Positions 17,137 through 25,157 of a DNA stretch of 64,000 nt are shown piece after piece. The stretch is taken from contig NZ_QPGB01000001.1 of the NCBI RefSeq assembly GCF_003335215.1, positions 186,001 through 250,000 on the forward strand, given 5' to 3'. Within the stretch, counting starts at the first letter, position 1; each line of letters starts with the position of its first letter. Both the position numbers and the translations under genes were made by a program. The stretch is from Parvibium lacunae. Lineage in GTDB: Bacteria > Pseudomonadota > Gammaproteobacteria > Burkholderiales > Burkholderiaceae_D. The notes beneath the pieces were generated by a model. It made no database searches, was not told the origin of the DNA, and saw only the letters and a program-made list of their open reading frames with translations.

Positions 17137-18864
17137 ATGCGATTAGTCTGGCTGGTGCTATTACTGCTGGGATTAGCTGCTTGTGGTGGTGGCGGTGATG
17201 ATGGCGATCCTGTGTCCGTTGGTACCACGACCACAGCGGCAACCTTAACCGCGACCGCGGTATTACCCGGTACCACGACTGCGTCGAACACCCTTTCGCT
17301 CAGCCAATCGCTGCAGTTACGCGCCGTTTTACGCGACGCCGGTGGTAAACCCATACCGAATTATCTGGTGGCATTTCGTGTTGCTGATACCTCACTGGCT
17401 GTGCCCGTTCCGGCCGATTCGGCCGACCCAAGCTTGGGTAAAGCCTTAACGGATAGTAATGGCATCGCGCTGATTACCTTGCAGGCGGCCAGTGCCACGG
17501 CACAAGGCGCAACCACTGTGACCGTGAGTACAACCTACCAAGGCTTGCCTGTTGCTGCGGTGACAGTCGGGGTCAGTGTCAGTTTGACGAGTGTGACGTT
17601 AAGTTTTACGGGTGCCGGCCTCGGCGATGACTTGGCAGCCTATGCAACGCGCAATTTTGGGTTGCAAATCAGTGGTGTTGCCGCAGGGGTAACGCTGCCT
17701 GTCACAGTGACTTCGCAATGTACTGCCCTGGCAACGCCACGCGCGAAATTCAGTGCAACCAATCCGACACAAAGCGATATCACCGGTCCTGCTGGTATTC
17801 AAGTCCTGGTCAATGCAACCAGTGGTGGTACCGTCACGTTCACCGATAATGGCTGTGGTGATTTTACGGAAACCTTAACCGCTCGGGCAGGGAGTAATTC
17901 CGCCACCCAATCATTTAATGTGAAGCGTGCGGTGGCTACGGGGATTGCTTTTGTTTCTCTGGGAACAAAAGACTTAACCGTAACGGGGCCTTTGGGCGAT
18001 GGCATGGTAAGCACCACGACAGCGACATTCTCTGTATTTGACAGCAGTTTGCGTCCGGTGGCGGGACAAACTGTTTACGTCGAGGTCGTGCCGAGTACGC
18101 TTGGCATCACCTTAAACGGCACTGATCCCAGCACCACGACAGGGCCGAATGCCGGCACTATCCCTGTTGTTACCGATGTGAATGGTCGCATTGCGCTGGC
18201 GGTAGCAACGGGTAGTCGCACCGGAACCGCACGAATTCGCGCGACGCTGCGCAGCGGCAGCACAGTATTAACGGAAACCAGTTCAGAGAACTTCGTCATT
18301 AGTGGTAGCCTGCCTTCACAGGAAGGTTTTAGCATTCGTGGCAGTGTTAGTTCTGTGTCAGTGAGTGGGACGACTGGGGTCAATGTTACGGTGTCACTGC
18401 GCGATCGTTTGGGCAATTTTGTGCGCGATAACACCGTTGTTAATTTTGTGACTAATCCTGCACTGGGCGGCGTGCCGAGCAATTGCAAAACCAAAGACGG
18501 CCAATGTACCATTACCTTTACAACCGCTGGCAGTGTGGGTTCAGTGGGCGGAACGATCGTATTAGCCATGGCGAATGGCATCGAACCGTTTGTCGATAGT
18601 AATGGCAATAATGTTTACGATACAGGTGAGCCTTTTGCCGATTTGGGTGATGTTTATCTCGACCTGAATTTAAATAGTGTAGCGGATGCGGGTGAGCAGC
18701 GTTTCATTTTCTCTGCCGGTAATCGCGCTTGCAGTAATACTGTCCCCGCTGCAACCTGGACGCCTCCAGCAGAAATTAATATGCCTAATGCCGCATCCAC
18801 ATGCGACGGGGCATGGGGTAAAAACTTTGTGCGTGCTGCGCTACGAATCACGTTAACGCCTTAG
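17137..18864 (+). CDS. Exported Ig-like (invasin/Big_1-type) lipoprotein with Ca-binding-like loops
   Basis: A 575-residue lipoprotein. ATG 17137 has an excellent site (GAGGA, 6 bases) and gives a classic lipoprotein signal, MRLVWLVLLLLGLAAC, with Cys at the +1 position followed by Gly-rich GGGG; an upstream ATG at 17029 would place 36 extra residues before the signal and is rejected. The mature part is Thr/Ser/Val-rich and made of several beta-sandwich repeats (for example NYLVAFRVAD..GIALITLQAAS, and the later segments ending LALAVATGSRTG-like) as in bacterial Ig-like group 1 domains. Near the C-terminus are two DxNxNxxxDxGE loops. Likely cell-surface or periplasmic; no partner is visible. 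Confidence 0.8.
   Translation: MRLVWLVLLLLGLAACGGGGDDGDPVSVGTTTTAATLTATAVLPGTTTASNTLSLSQSLQLRAVLRDAGGKPIPNYLVAFRVADTSLAVPVPADSADPSLGKALTDSNGIALITLQAASATAQGATTVTVSTTYQGLPVAAVTVGVSVSLTSVTLSFTGAGLGDDLAAYATRNFGLQISGVAAGVTLPVTVTSQCTALATPRAKFSATNPTQSDITGPAGIQVLVNATSGGTVTFTDNGCGDFTETLTARAGSNSATQSFNVKRAVATGIAFVSLGTKDLTVTGPLGDGMVSTTTATFSVFDSSLRPVAGQTVYVEVVPSTLGITLNGTDPSTTTGPNAGTIPVVTDVNGRIALAVATGSRTGTARIRATLRSGSTVLTETSSENFVISGSLPSQEGFSIRGSVSSVSVSGTTGVNVTVSLRDRLGNFVRDNTVVNFVTNPALGGVPSNCKTKDGQCTITFTTAGSVGSVGGTIVLAMANGIEPFVDSNGNNVYDTGEPFADLGDVYLDLNLNSVADAGEQRFIFSAGNRACSNTVPAATWTPPAEINMPNAASTCDGAWGKNFVRAALRITLTP
18595..18696 (+). other. Two DxNxNxxxDxGE calcium-loop-like motifs in the lipoprotein
   Basis: The loops read DSNGNNVYDTGE (18595-18630) and DLNLNSVADAGE (18661-18696), spaced 22 codons apart. 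They match the side-chain pattern of EF-hand or dockerin-like calcium loops. Calcium binding is inferred. Confidence 0.55.
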
Positions 18865-19000
18865 GAACTGATAGCCAAAATCAAGGTCTCAGTATTATGC
18901 TATGTAGAGTAATTCGCTGCGTAGCAATAATAATTTGTAGTACTGGGGGGTGCGAATACATCAAGTTGGCATCCAAAACATCAGTCGCTGAGGAGACATC

Positions 19001-20647
19001 ATGGACGCTATATGGTTGCAGTCTTATCCCGCTAAAGTGCCAGCAAACATCAATCCCGACGAATTTACCTCAATCATTGATTTATTAACCCAGAGTTGCT
19101 CCCGCCATGCGACCCGGCCCGCGTTCACCAACATGGGCGTGTCATTGTCATATGCTGAGCTTGACCAGCAATCGACCGCATTTGCAGCCTATTTACAAAC
19201 ACTGGGATTGGCTCGGGGTGACCGTGTCGCGATCATGATGCCGAACTGTTTGCAGTACCCGATTGCGCTGTTCGGGGTGTTGCGAGCTGGCTTTGTGGTG
19301 GTTAACGTGAACCCGCTCTACACTGCACGGGAACTCCAGCATCAGCTCCAGGATTCTGGCGCCAAGGCGATCGTGATTATTGAGAACTTTGCCCATACCT
19401 TGGCTGAAGTGATTCATCAGACGTCGGTGCAGCAGGTGGTTACCACTGAATTGGGGGATGCCTTTCCCTGGCTCAAGCGAACCATCGTGAATGCTGTAGT
19501 GCGTCACGTTAAAAAAATGGTCAAGCCCTTCCATCTGCCTCAGGCGCGTCCTTGGCGAGAGGTGATGAATTTAGGCAGGCAAGCCAGTATCCAGCCGATT
19601 ACCTTGCAGGCCAGTGATCTAGCCTTTCTTCAATACACGGGCGGCACCACTGGCGTGGCGAAGGGAGCGATGCTGACTCATCGTAATATCCTCGCAAACA
19701 CGGCTCAGGCAGGCGCTTGGATGGGTACAGATTTAGGTGAGGGTGAAAATGTGATTACGGCCTTGCCGCTTTATCATATTTTCTCTTTAACGGTAAATTG
19801 CCTGCTCTTTGTCAAGATGGGGGGAAACAATATCTTAGTGACAAATCCGCGAGATTTCCCGACATTCATTAAGTTATTGCAGCAGACGCGGTTTAGCGTC
19901 ATTACTGGGGTGAATACCTTGTTTAATGCCCTGTTAAATGCACCGGGCTTTGATCGCATCGATTTCTCAGCATTAAAAGTCTGCGTGGGGGGTGGGATGG
20001 CGGTTCAGCGTGCGGTAGCACAGCGCTGGTATGAAAAAACCGGGAATCATATTTCCGAAGGGTATGGCTTAACCGAGACCTCGCCAATTGTTTGCTGCAA
20101 TATTCTTAATCAACCCTACAATGGCTCAATCGGCTATCCTTTACCTTCCACAGAGATCAGTATTCGCAATGATGCATTTGAGGAAATGGCTATTGGCGAA
20201 GAGGGTGAGCTGTGTGTTCGCGGCCCGCAAGTGATGGCGGGCTATTGGCAAAGACCTGATGAAACAGCAGGCATTTTAACGGAGGCAGGCTGGCTCAAAA
20301 CCGGTGATATTGCCTTGGTTGAAGCTGATGGTAAGGTACGTATTACCGATCGGAAGAAAGACATGATTCTAGTTTCTGGGTTTAATGTCTATCCCAATGA
20401 AATTGAAGGCGTTGTGGCAAGTCACCCCGGTGTACTGGAATGTGCGGCAGTTGGGATAAAAGATGAACAATCTGGGGAGGCGGTGAAGCTGGTGGTCGTG
20501 CTCAAAGACAAAGGACTGACAACAGAGGCACTCCAGGCCTATTGCAAAGAAAACTTGACTGGCTATAAACGTCCTAAAGTCATTGAGTTTCGTAACGAGT
20601 TACCGAAGACCCCAGTAGGAAAAGTATTACGCCGCGAATTGAGATAA
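19001..20647 (+). CDS. fadD: Long-chain-fatty-acid--CoA ligase (FadD-like)
   Basis: ATP-dependent activation of fatty acids to acyl-CoA through an acyl-AMP. The 548-residue protein has the AMP-binding P-loop YTGGTTGVAKGAMLTHRN (about residue 210), the A5 motif EGYGLTETSP, the A7/A8 motifs GWLKTGDIA and ITDRKKDMILVSGFNVYP, and the C-terminal lysine in KTPVGKVLRRELR. Close to E. coli FadD in length and start (KVPANINPDE.TSIIDLL). SD GAGGAG precedes ATG. Convergent with the RDD gene, 3 bp apart. Confidence 0.92.
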   Translation: MDAIWLQSYPAKVPANINPDEFTSIIDLLTQSCSRHATRPAFTNMGVSLSYAELDQQSTAFAAYLQTLGLARGDRVAIMMPNCLQYPIALFGVLRAGFVVVNVNPLYTARELQHQLQDSGAKAIVIIENFAHTLAEVIHQTSVQQVVTTELGDAFPWLKRTIVNAVVRHVKKMVKPFHLPQARPWREVMNLGRQASIQPITLQASDLAFLQYTGGTTGVAKGAMLTHRNILANTAQAGAWMGTDLGEGENVITALPLYHIFSLTVNCLLFVKMGGNNILVTNPRDFPTFIKLLQQTRFSVITGVNTLFNALLNAPGFDRIDFSALKVCVGGGMAVQRAVAQRWYEKTGNHISEGYGLTETSPIVCCNILNQPYNGSIGYPLPSTEISIRNDAFEEMAIGEEGELCVRGPQVMAGYWQRPDETAGILTEAGWLKTGDIALVEADGKVRITDRKKDMILVSGFNVYPNEIEGVVASHPGVLECAAVGIKDEQSGEAVKLVVVLKDKGLTTEALQAYCKENLTGYKRPKVIEFRNELPKTPVGKVLRRELR

Positions 20648-20650
20648 GGC

Positions 20651-21181
20651 TCAATCCGATCTTGGGTCACTCAAAATAACTTGGGTTCGAGCAAGGCGGT
20701 CATGTAAAAACTGCCTTGCTGGATCGAGTTTTGCTGTCAGGCTCCACAAAATTATGCTTGGCACAACGCTAATTAAAATACTGACAGCGGCCTCTCTGCC
20801 CAGCACCAGTCCGATGAGACAACTCGGTAAAAACCAAGCATAGGAAAATACATAGCGCAGAACGGCGTGTTTGAGAGAGAGCATTCCCCCGCGCTGGTTA
20901 CACAATTTTAATTGCCACGTTTTCATCGCTAGGGTCTGACCGCTGCGTGTCCAGCAATAGACAAAATAGACCCCGAATACCAAGAAAATATACAGTGAGA
21001 AAAAGGGTTGGCGGTGACTATGGGCAATATCACGATCATTTGTGATTGCCAAAAATAAGAATGCTGCAGCGAAATATAATCCAAACAGCAGTAGTCCTTC
21101 ATAAACCATGCACTTCAGTCGGCGGATCACCGTCACTGGCTCAGGTTGTGAAGGTTGATCAGTGACAATCTTGTCAGGCAT
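20651..21181 (-). CDS. RDD-family membrane protein
   Basis: A 176-residue integral membrane protein with the RDD family layout: LKCMVYEGLLLFGLYFAAAF as first helix, then RSGQTLAMKTWQLKLCN, a second pair of helices, and the closing HDRLARTQV. Function of the family is unclear; some members are ion antiporters. It is the last gene of the sigma factor-DUF3619-DUF3106-RDD operon, 12 bp after the DUF3106 gene. Confidence 0.85.
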   Translation of the reverse strand: MPDKIVTDQPSQPEPVTVIRRLKCMVYEGLLLFGLYFAAAFLFLAITNDRDIAHSHRQPFFSLYIFLVFGVYFVYCWTRSGQTLAMKTWQLKLCNQRGGMLSLKHAVLRYVFSYAWFLPSCLIGLVLGREAAVSILISVVPSIILWSLTAKLDPARQFLHDRLARTQVILSDPRSD

Positions 21182-21193
21182 GATTTCGCTGTG

Positions 21194-21784
21194 TTAGCGT
21201 GAGCCAGCGGCAAGGGGTTTACTGGCGATCACAGGTCTATGGCTGCCCGCATTGATTTGGGCGTGTAGACCAGGTGCCAGCCGCTGTAGGCGGACAGGGG
21301 CGCTGGATGCGCTCTGCAATCGAATTTTTTCTTCATCCGCCAGTTGCTGATAGTTTTGCCACTTTTCTTGTTTTTTGTCAGCAGGTAATTTGCGCGCTGC
21401 AGAAAAAGATTCCCGCACAGCTTGACGCTGTTCCGGGGTTAATCTCGCCCATTCACGCATCCGGTCCTGCAGCCTTTGTTGCTCTAGTGGGCTCATCTTG
21501 GGGTAGCGATTCGCGATTTCAAGCCATTTTAATTTGCGCGCATTCACCATTTTCGGCCAGTCTTCGCGCAAGGGTGCCAGGACGGATTGTTGTGCTGGCG
21601 TTAGATTTTTCCACTCAGGAGCTAGTGGCGCACTTAGTAAATGTGGTCCTGCAGGGGGGGGGGCAGGGGGCGAATTTTTTAGTGAGCTCACTGTTGGCGC
21701 GATTTCAGGCTGTGTCTCAGCATGCCCAGAACAGCATAGTAAAACAGTGGCAGAGAATAAACAGCACCGGAAATGGTCAATCAT
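21194..21784 (-). CDS. DUF3106 exported protein
   Basis: A 196-residue protein with a likely signal peptide (FRCCLFSATVLLCCSGHA) and a proline-rich stretch before the DUF3106 domain (about residues 55-150), recognisable by LTPAQQSVLAPLREDWP, RKLKWLEIANRYPKMSP and WARLTPEQRQAVRESF. The family is found in betaproteobacteria beside this sigma factor; its function is not known. The helical, charged domain suggests a periplasmic role resembling the CpxP/Spy type of small helical proteins, which is inference only. Confidence 0.8.
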   Translation of the reverse strand: MIDHFRCCLFSATVLLCCSGHAETQPEIAPTVSSLKNSPPAPPPAGPHLLSAPLAPEWKNLTPAQQSVLAPLREDWPKMVNARKLKWLEIANRYPKMSPLEQQRLQDRMREWARLTPEQRQAVRESFSAARKLPADKKQEKWQNYQQLADEEKIRLQSASSAPVRLQRLAPGLHAQINAGSHRPVIASKPLAAGSR

Positions 21785-21793
21785 GAATTCAGC

Positions 21794-22201
21794 TTAATCT
21801 GCTTTTAAGAAGAAACTAAAAGCATTGTCTGCATAGGCCTCGGGGGGTAAGTCATCGGTAAGTAATGCGCTATCTACTTCAGCCATTTCCTGGGCCAAAA
21901 TGAAATCTTCATAGGCATCCAGCGCAACCAAGCCCACCACCAAGGTCAGAATTGCAAAACCCGTTCCCAGTTGCGGGACCAGCTGTTTTGTTATTCGTTG
22001 CCATGTGTTCACAGGCATGGCGAGTGTATTGCCTAGCTTTACGGAAGAAAGGACAGATTCGGTGGCTGTTTTTTGGCGCAGGAGTGCCTGTTGGCGTATT
22101 TGCCGTAATTTGGCCTGAATGGCCGGCTCCAGGCTATTTTCACCTTCAATCAGCTTCGCACGTACTTTGTAAGCGAATTCAGTATGGTTTATGACAGTCA
22201 T
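21794..22201 (-). CDS. DUF3619 membrane protein, coupled to the sigma factor
   Basis: A 135-residue protein with a cytoplasmic N-terminal half (MTVINHTEFAYKVRAKLIEG) and one membrane helix (TGFAILTLVVGLVALDAY), ending with an acidic outside segment. ATG 22201 overlaps the sigma-factor stop as ATGA; a longer frame to 22327 lies inside the sigma gene and is rejected. One cytoplasmic domain plus one span, translated with a sigma factor, is the layout of an anti-sigma factor; that role is inferred. Confidence 0.8.
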   Translation of the reverse strand: MTVINHTEFAYKVRAKLIEGENSLEPAIQAKLRQIRQQALLRQKTATESVLSSVKLGNTLAMPVNTWQRITKQLVPQLGTGFAILTLVVGLVALDAYEDFILAQEMAEVDSALLTDDLPPEAYADNAFSFFLKAD

Positions 22202-22761
22202 AATTTCACTCCTCGGGCCGCCAAGGTTTTTGCTAGAGCATGTGTCGCACGGGAACAATGAGTTTTTACGCTGCCTTCTGAGCAACCCATTGCTGCCGCT
22301 GTTTCTGCTACATCCATTTCTTCCCAATAACGCATAATGAAGGCTTCTCGTTGACGTGGGGGAAGTTTTTTCAGTTCTTGTTCAATGATTGAGAGTGTCT
22401 GCTGCCTTGAAAGTTCTGCAGGCGGACTCTGTTCGGCAGCATTTTCTGCAGCTATATTCTCCAGAGGGTCAATGCCTTCTTCGTATTCAGCCTGGGTTTG
22501 TAAGCTAGAAAATAAGGTTGTCCAGAGATTGCGAACCTTTTGTCGCCGGAAGAAATCATTAATCGTATTATGTAAAATCCGTTGAAAGAGCGGTGCCAGC
22601 TCGGGCACAGGGCGATCGCCATAACTTTCGGCAAGCTTAATCATGCTGTCTTGTACGATATCCAATGCATGTTCTTCTTGGCGAACGGCATATAGGGCAG
22701 TTTTGTAGGCGCGCCTCTCTATTTCTTCAAGAAATTGTCCTAGTTCCTGCGAAGTTGCCAT
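22198..22761 (-). CDS. RNA polymerase sigma factor, sigma-70 family (ECF-like)
   Basis: A 187-residue alternative sigma factor with regions 2 and 4 only. Region 2: YAVRQEEHALDIVQDSMIKL; region 4: LPPRQREAFIMRYWEEMDVA and ETAAAMGCSEGSVKTHCSRA, the helix-turn-helix that reads the -35 element. The linker (about residues 80-120) is longer and more acidic than in RpoE. It heads the operon with DUF3619, DUF3106 and RDD genes, all membrane or exported, so it probably senses an envelope condition. Regulon unknown. Confidence 0.92.
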   Translation of the reverse strand: MATSQELGQFLEEIERRAYKTALYAVRQEEHALDIVQDSMIKLAESYGDRPVPELAPLFQRILHNTINDFFRRQKVRNLWTTLFSSLQTQAEYEEGIDPLENIAAENAAEQSPPAELSRQQTLSIIEQELKKLPPRQREAFIMRYWEEMDVAETAAAMGCSEGSVKTHCSRATHALAKTLAARGVKL

Positions 22762-22884
22762 GCGATAAAGTCGGTCGGCTTTGCCAAAAGCAGCATGCTA
22801 GCAAAAATCTCAATAGTCCGGAAACAATATTGCTTAGTCTTTGCCGCATGCATCGATATTTCGTCACCTGCAGCCAAACGAGGC

Positions 22885-22913
22885 TTGTGTTTTTTTGCTA
22901 GAGCAGTTATATT
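22885..22913 (+). promoter_or_regulatory. Putative rpsT promoter
   Basis: TTGTGT (22885-22890), a 17-base spacer and TATATT (22908-22913), giving a start near 22920 and a leader of about 70 bases before rpsT. The -10 is good (5 of 6), the -35 moderate. Confidence 0.45.
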
Positions 22914-22991
22914 AGCGAATTACAGATTTCTGCGTTTACTCTCCCTGATTAGGGGTAGACGCTTTACTTAAACCTATTAGGATCAGGATTC

Positions 22992-23258
22992 ATGGCAAAT
23001 ACCGCCCAAGCACGTAAACGTGCCCGTCAAGCAGTTGCACAAAATGCACACAATTCCGCTCTCCGCTCTGCTTATCGTACCGCCGTCAAAGGTGTAAGAA
23101 AAGCAGTGGCAGCAGGCGACAAAGCCGCCGCCCTCGTCTCGTTTGCGGCCGCAACCAGTGTTATCGATCGTATCGCGGACAAGAAAATTGTGCACAAAAA
23201 CAAAGCGGCACGTCACAAAAGCCGTTTGAACAGTGCGATTAAGGCTATGGCTGCGTAA
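22992..23258 (+). CDS. rpsT: 30S ribosomal protein S20
   Basis: Small basic primary 16S rRNA-binding protein of the 30S body. The 88-residue sequence begins [18 protein letters not shown] and ends [15 protein letters not shown], matching S20 throughout, with normal length. It is preceded by AGGATCAGG and followed by a strong intrinsic terminator, so it is a single-gene unit divergent from the sigma-factor operon. Confidence 0.98.
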   Translation: MANTAQARKRARQAVAQNAHNSALRSAYRTAVKGVRKAVAAGDKAAALVSFAAATSVIDRIADKKIVHKNKAARHKSRLNSAIKAMAA

Positions 23259-23273
23259 GCCGCTGGAGAGAAT

Positions 23274-23302
23274 AAAAAAAGCCAGCTAAGCTGGCTTTTT
23301 TT
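23274..23302 (+). terminator. rpsT intrinsic terminator
   Basis: GCCAGC-TAA-GCTGGC stem (23281-23295) extended by A7/T7 on both sides, so it can work in both directions and may also serve the convergent DUF3579 gene. Confidence 0.9.
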
Positions 23303-23321
23303 ATTTGAGCATTCAAGCGCA

Positions 23322-23627
23322 TCATTTATCTGGCATCACGCAGGCATCGACGACTTGTAAGTCATTGTCTTTTGCAAAATTCAACACAAATTTCATCGCC
23401 ATTGGTTCTAGGTCCTGTAGACGAGGATCAACGACAACGCATTTGATATTCCCCACCATAATTGGCCGGCAGTATGGTGAGTATTGTAAGTGGGCGTGGG
23501 GTCCGGCAGCATCCGGACGAAAGCAAGACATAACACCGCACAGCCTCTCGGCCCAGTCACTGGGTCGGAACGAGCGCCCAGTGCTGGTCATGCCTTGGAT
23601 AAATATTGCTTGATTATGTAGCGCCAT
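23322..23627 (-). CDS. DUF3579 domain protein
   Basis: A 101-residue protein recognised from the family core GRSFRPSDWAERLCGVMSCF and HLQYSPYCRPIMVGNIKCVV. DUF3579 is common in betaproteobacteria, frequently beside argD as here; its function is unknown. The protein has four cysteines and no membrane span. It is convergent with rpsT and divergent from argD. Confidence 0.78.
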   Translation of the reverse strand: MALHNQAIFIQGMTSTGRSFRPSDWAERLCGVMSCFRPDAAGPHAHLQYSPYCRPIMVGNIKCVVVDPRLQDLEPMAMKFVLNFAKDNDLQVVDACVMPDK

Positions 23628-23666
23628 TGCTTAATTTACCCGCACTATCTACAAAATTGAGTATGT

Positions 23667-23694
23667 ATTATATCTTATATAAGAGTTGTGTCGG
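23667..23694 (-). promoter_or_regulatory. Putative promoter of the DUF3579 gene
   Basis: On the minus strand: CCGACA (23689-23694), a 16-base spacer and a perfect TATAAT (23667-23672). A 12-bp palindrome TCTTATATAAGA (23673-23684) fills the spacer, where a repressor could bind. Confidence 0.5.
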
Positions 23695-23890
23695 TGCCAT
23701 GTTTCCTACTAGAACATAATGGCATAACGGCAAAAAGAAGATGGCATAAAGTCAATTATTGAGGTTGCCTAAGGGGACGGCATTTTAGTGCGCAAAAGCA
23801 TTGTGATGATCAATCGAGTAAATTCACGCAGTACTTGGGATGCAAATGAGTGGATTGGATCGATAATGATAGACTATTGGAAATAGTGGC

Positions 23891-23909
23891 GTTTCGCTGC
23901 TTGCGAAAC
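23891..23909 (+). repeat. Hairpin in the argD leader
   Basis: Perfect 7-bp arms GTTTCGC and GCGAAAC with a 5-base loop, 35 bp upstream of argD. It may be an RNA hairpin or an operator; no T-run follows, so it is not a terminator. Confidence 0.4.
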
Positions 23910-23943
23910 TAGCGTGGAATCAGATGGATAAATTGAGGAAAAA

Positions 23944-25128
23944 ATGAGCCAATCGCATGTAATGAATACGTATTCGCGTTTACCTGTTACGTTTACGCAT
24001 GGGCGTGGCGTGACGTTGTGGGATACCGCCGGTAAAGAATATTTAGATGCGCTAGCAGGCATTGCGGTATCCGGGTTAGGGCATGCCCATCCCGATTTGG
24101 TCCAGGCTATCAGCGAACAGGCTGGACGCCTGATTCACACGTCTAACTTATATGGTGTCGCAGAGCAAGAGTCTCTAGCGACCAAACTTAGCCAACTCAG
24201 CGGCCTTGATGAAGTTTTTTTCTGTAATTCAGGTGCTGAGGCCAATGAAGCAGCAATCAAGTTAGCACGTCTCTACGGTTACAAAAAAACAGGGTTACCT
24301 GGAGCTAAAGTGATCGTCATGGAACGGGCATGGCATGGCCGAACCATTGGAACGCTCGCCGCGACCGGCAGTGAAAAAGCACGGCATGGGTTTGAGCCAT
24401 TGCCCGACGAGGGCTTTATTCGAGTGCCTTACAACAATATGGCAGCGATTCAGGCTGTAGCCGATACGCAGCCAGAGATTCAGGCTGTTTTGCTAGAGGT
24501 CTTGCAGGGTGAAGGGGGAATCAATATCGCGACAGAAGGTTACCTCAAGCGATTGCGCGAGTTTTGTACCGAGCGTGGCTGGCTATTGATGATTGATGAA
24601 GTCCAGAGTGGTATTGGCCGTACGGGCACCTGGTTTGGCTATCAACATGCCGGCATTGTGCCAGATGTTATTACTCTCGCAAAAGGCTTGGGCTCTGGGG
24701 TGCCGATCGGTGCTTGTTTGGCCGGTGGGCAAGCCAAGGGGGTGATGGGGCCCGGCAATCATGGCACCACTTTTGGTGGTGGCCCACTCGTTAGTCAAGC
24801 CGCTTTAACGACCTTAACGGTGATGGAGCGCGATGCCTTGCTGGCCAATGCTGCCAAAGTCGGAGGATACTTACGTGCGGGCTTGGAAAATGACTTATGC
24901 AACGTGGCTGGGGTTGTCGAGATTCGGGGGCGAGGCCTGATGCTTGGGATTGAGTTAGATCGCCCGTGTGGAGAGTTGGTTAAAGAGGCACTGGCTGCAG
25001 GGCTATTGATTAATGTCACCCGCGATAATGTGGTGCGTTTATTGCCACCACTGATTTTGAGTATTGCGGACGCTAATGTCCTCATTGCTCGTTTGGTGCC
25101 GCTCATTAAACAGTTTTTGTCAAAATAA
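23944..25128 (+). CDS. argD: Acetylornithine aminotransferase
   Basis: PLP-dependent transamination of N-acetylglutamate semialdehyde in arginine synthesis. The 394-residue class III aminotransferase shows NSGAEANEAAIKLAR, the MERAWHGRTIGTL segment, the PLP-binding aspartate in LMIDEVQSGIGRTG and the Schiff-base lysine in ITLAKGLGSGVPIGA. SD GAGGA precedes the ATG. argF follows 29 bp downstream, so the two arginine genes are an operon. Confidence 0.95.
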   Translation: MSQSHVMNTYSRLPVTFTHGRGVTLWDTAGKEYLDALAGIAVSGLGHAHPDLVQAISEQAGRLIHTSNLYGVAEQESLATKLSQLSGLDEVFFCNSGAEANEAAIKLARLYGYKKTGLPGAKVIVMERAWHGRTIGTLAATGSEKARHGFEPLPDEGFIRVPYNNMAAIQAVADTQPEIQAVLLEVLQGEGGINIATEGYLKRLREFCTERGWLLMIDEVQSGIGRTGTWFGYQHAGIVPDVITLAKGLGSGVPIGACLAGGQAKGVMGPGNHGTTFGGGPLVSQAALTTLTVMERDALLANAAKVGGYLRAGLENDLCNVAGVVEIRGRGLMLGIELDRPCGELVKEALAAGLLINVTRDNVVRLLPPLILSIADANVLIARLVPLIKQFLSK

Positions 25129-25157
25129 TCCCTGTCTTAAGGGTGAGGCATCCTGCT

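Larger units (their letters stand above)
23628..23943. other. 316-bp divergent gap between DUF3579 and argD
   Basis: Contains the leftward promoter for the DUF3579 gene, an imperfect dyad beside it (TGCCA..TGGCA, 23695-23724) and, nearer argD, a hairpin GTTTCGC-TGCTT-GCGAAAC (23891-23909). A short GTG frame at 23788-23886 (32 codons) has only a distant ribosome site and is not called. No arginine-box pattern is convincing by eye. Confidence 0.5.

Noticed and set aside
18075-18608. 177-codon minus-strand frame inside the Ig-like lipoprotein
   Set aside because: Pro/Val/Thr-rich shadow of a repetitive gene; the plus-strand lipoprotein has a signal peptide and good ribosome site.
18897-19088. 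63-codon frame (MLCRVIRCVAII) just before fadD
   Set aside because: It overlaps the fadD start and has no good ribosome site.
23788-23886. 32-codon GTG frame upstream of argD
   Set aside because: AAGGGG is too far from the GTG, and the peptide has no arginine codon run or other leader-peptide trait.
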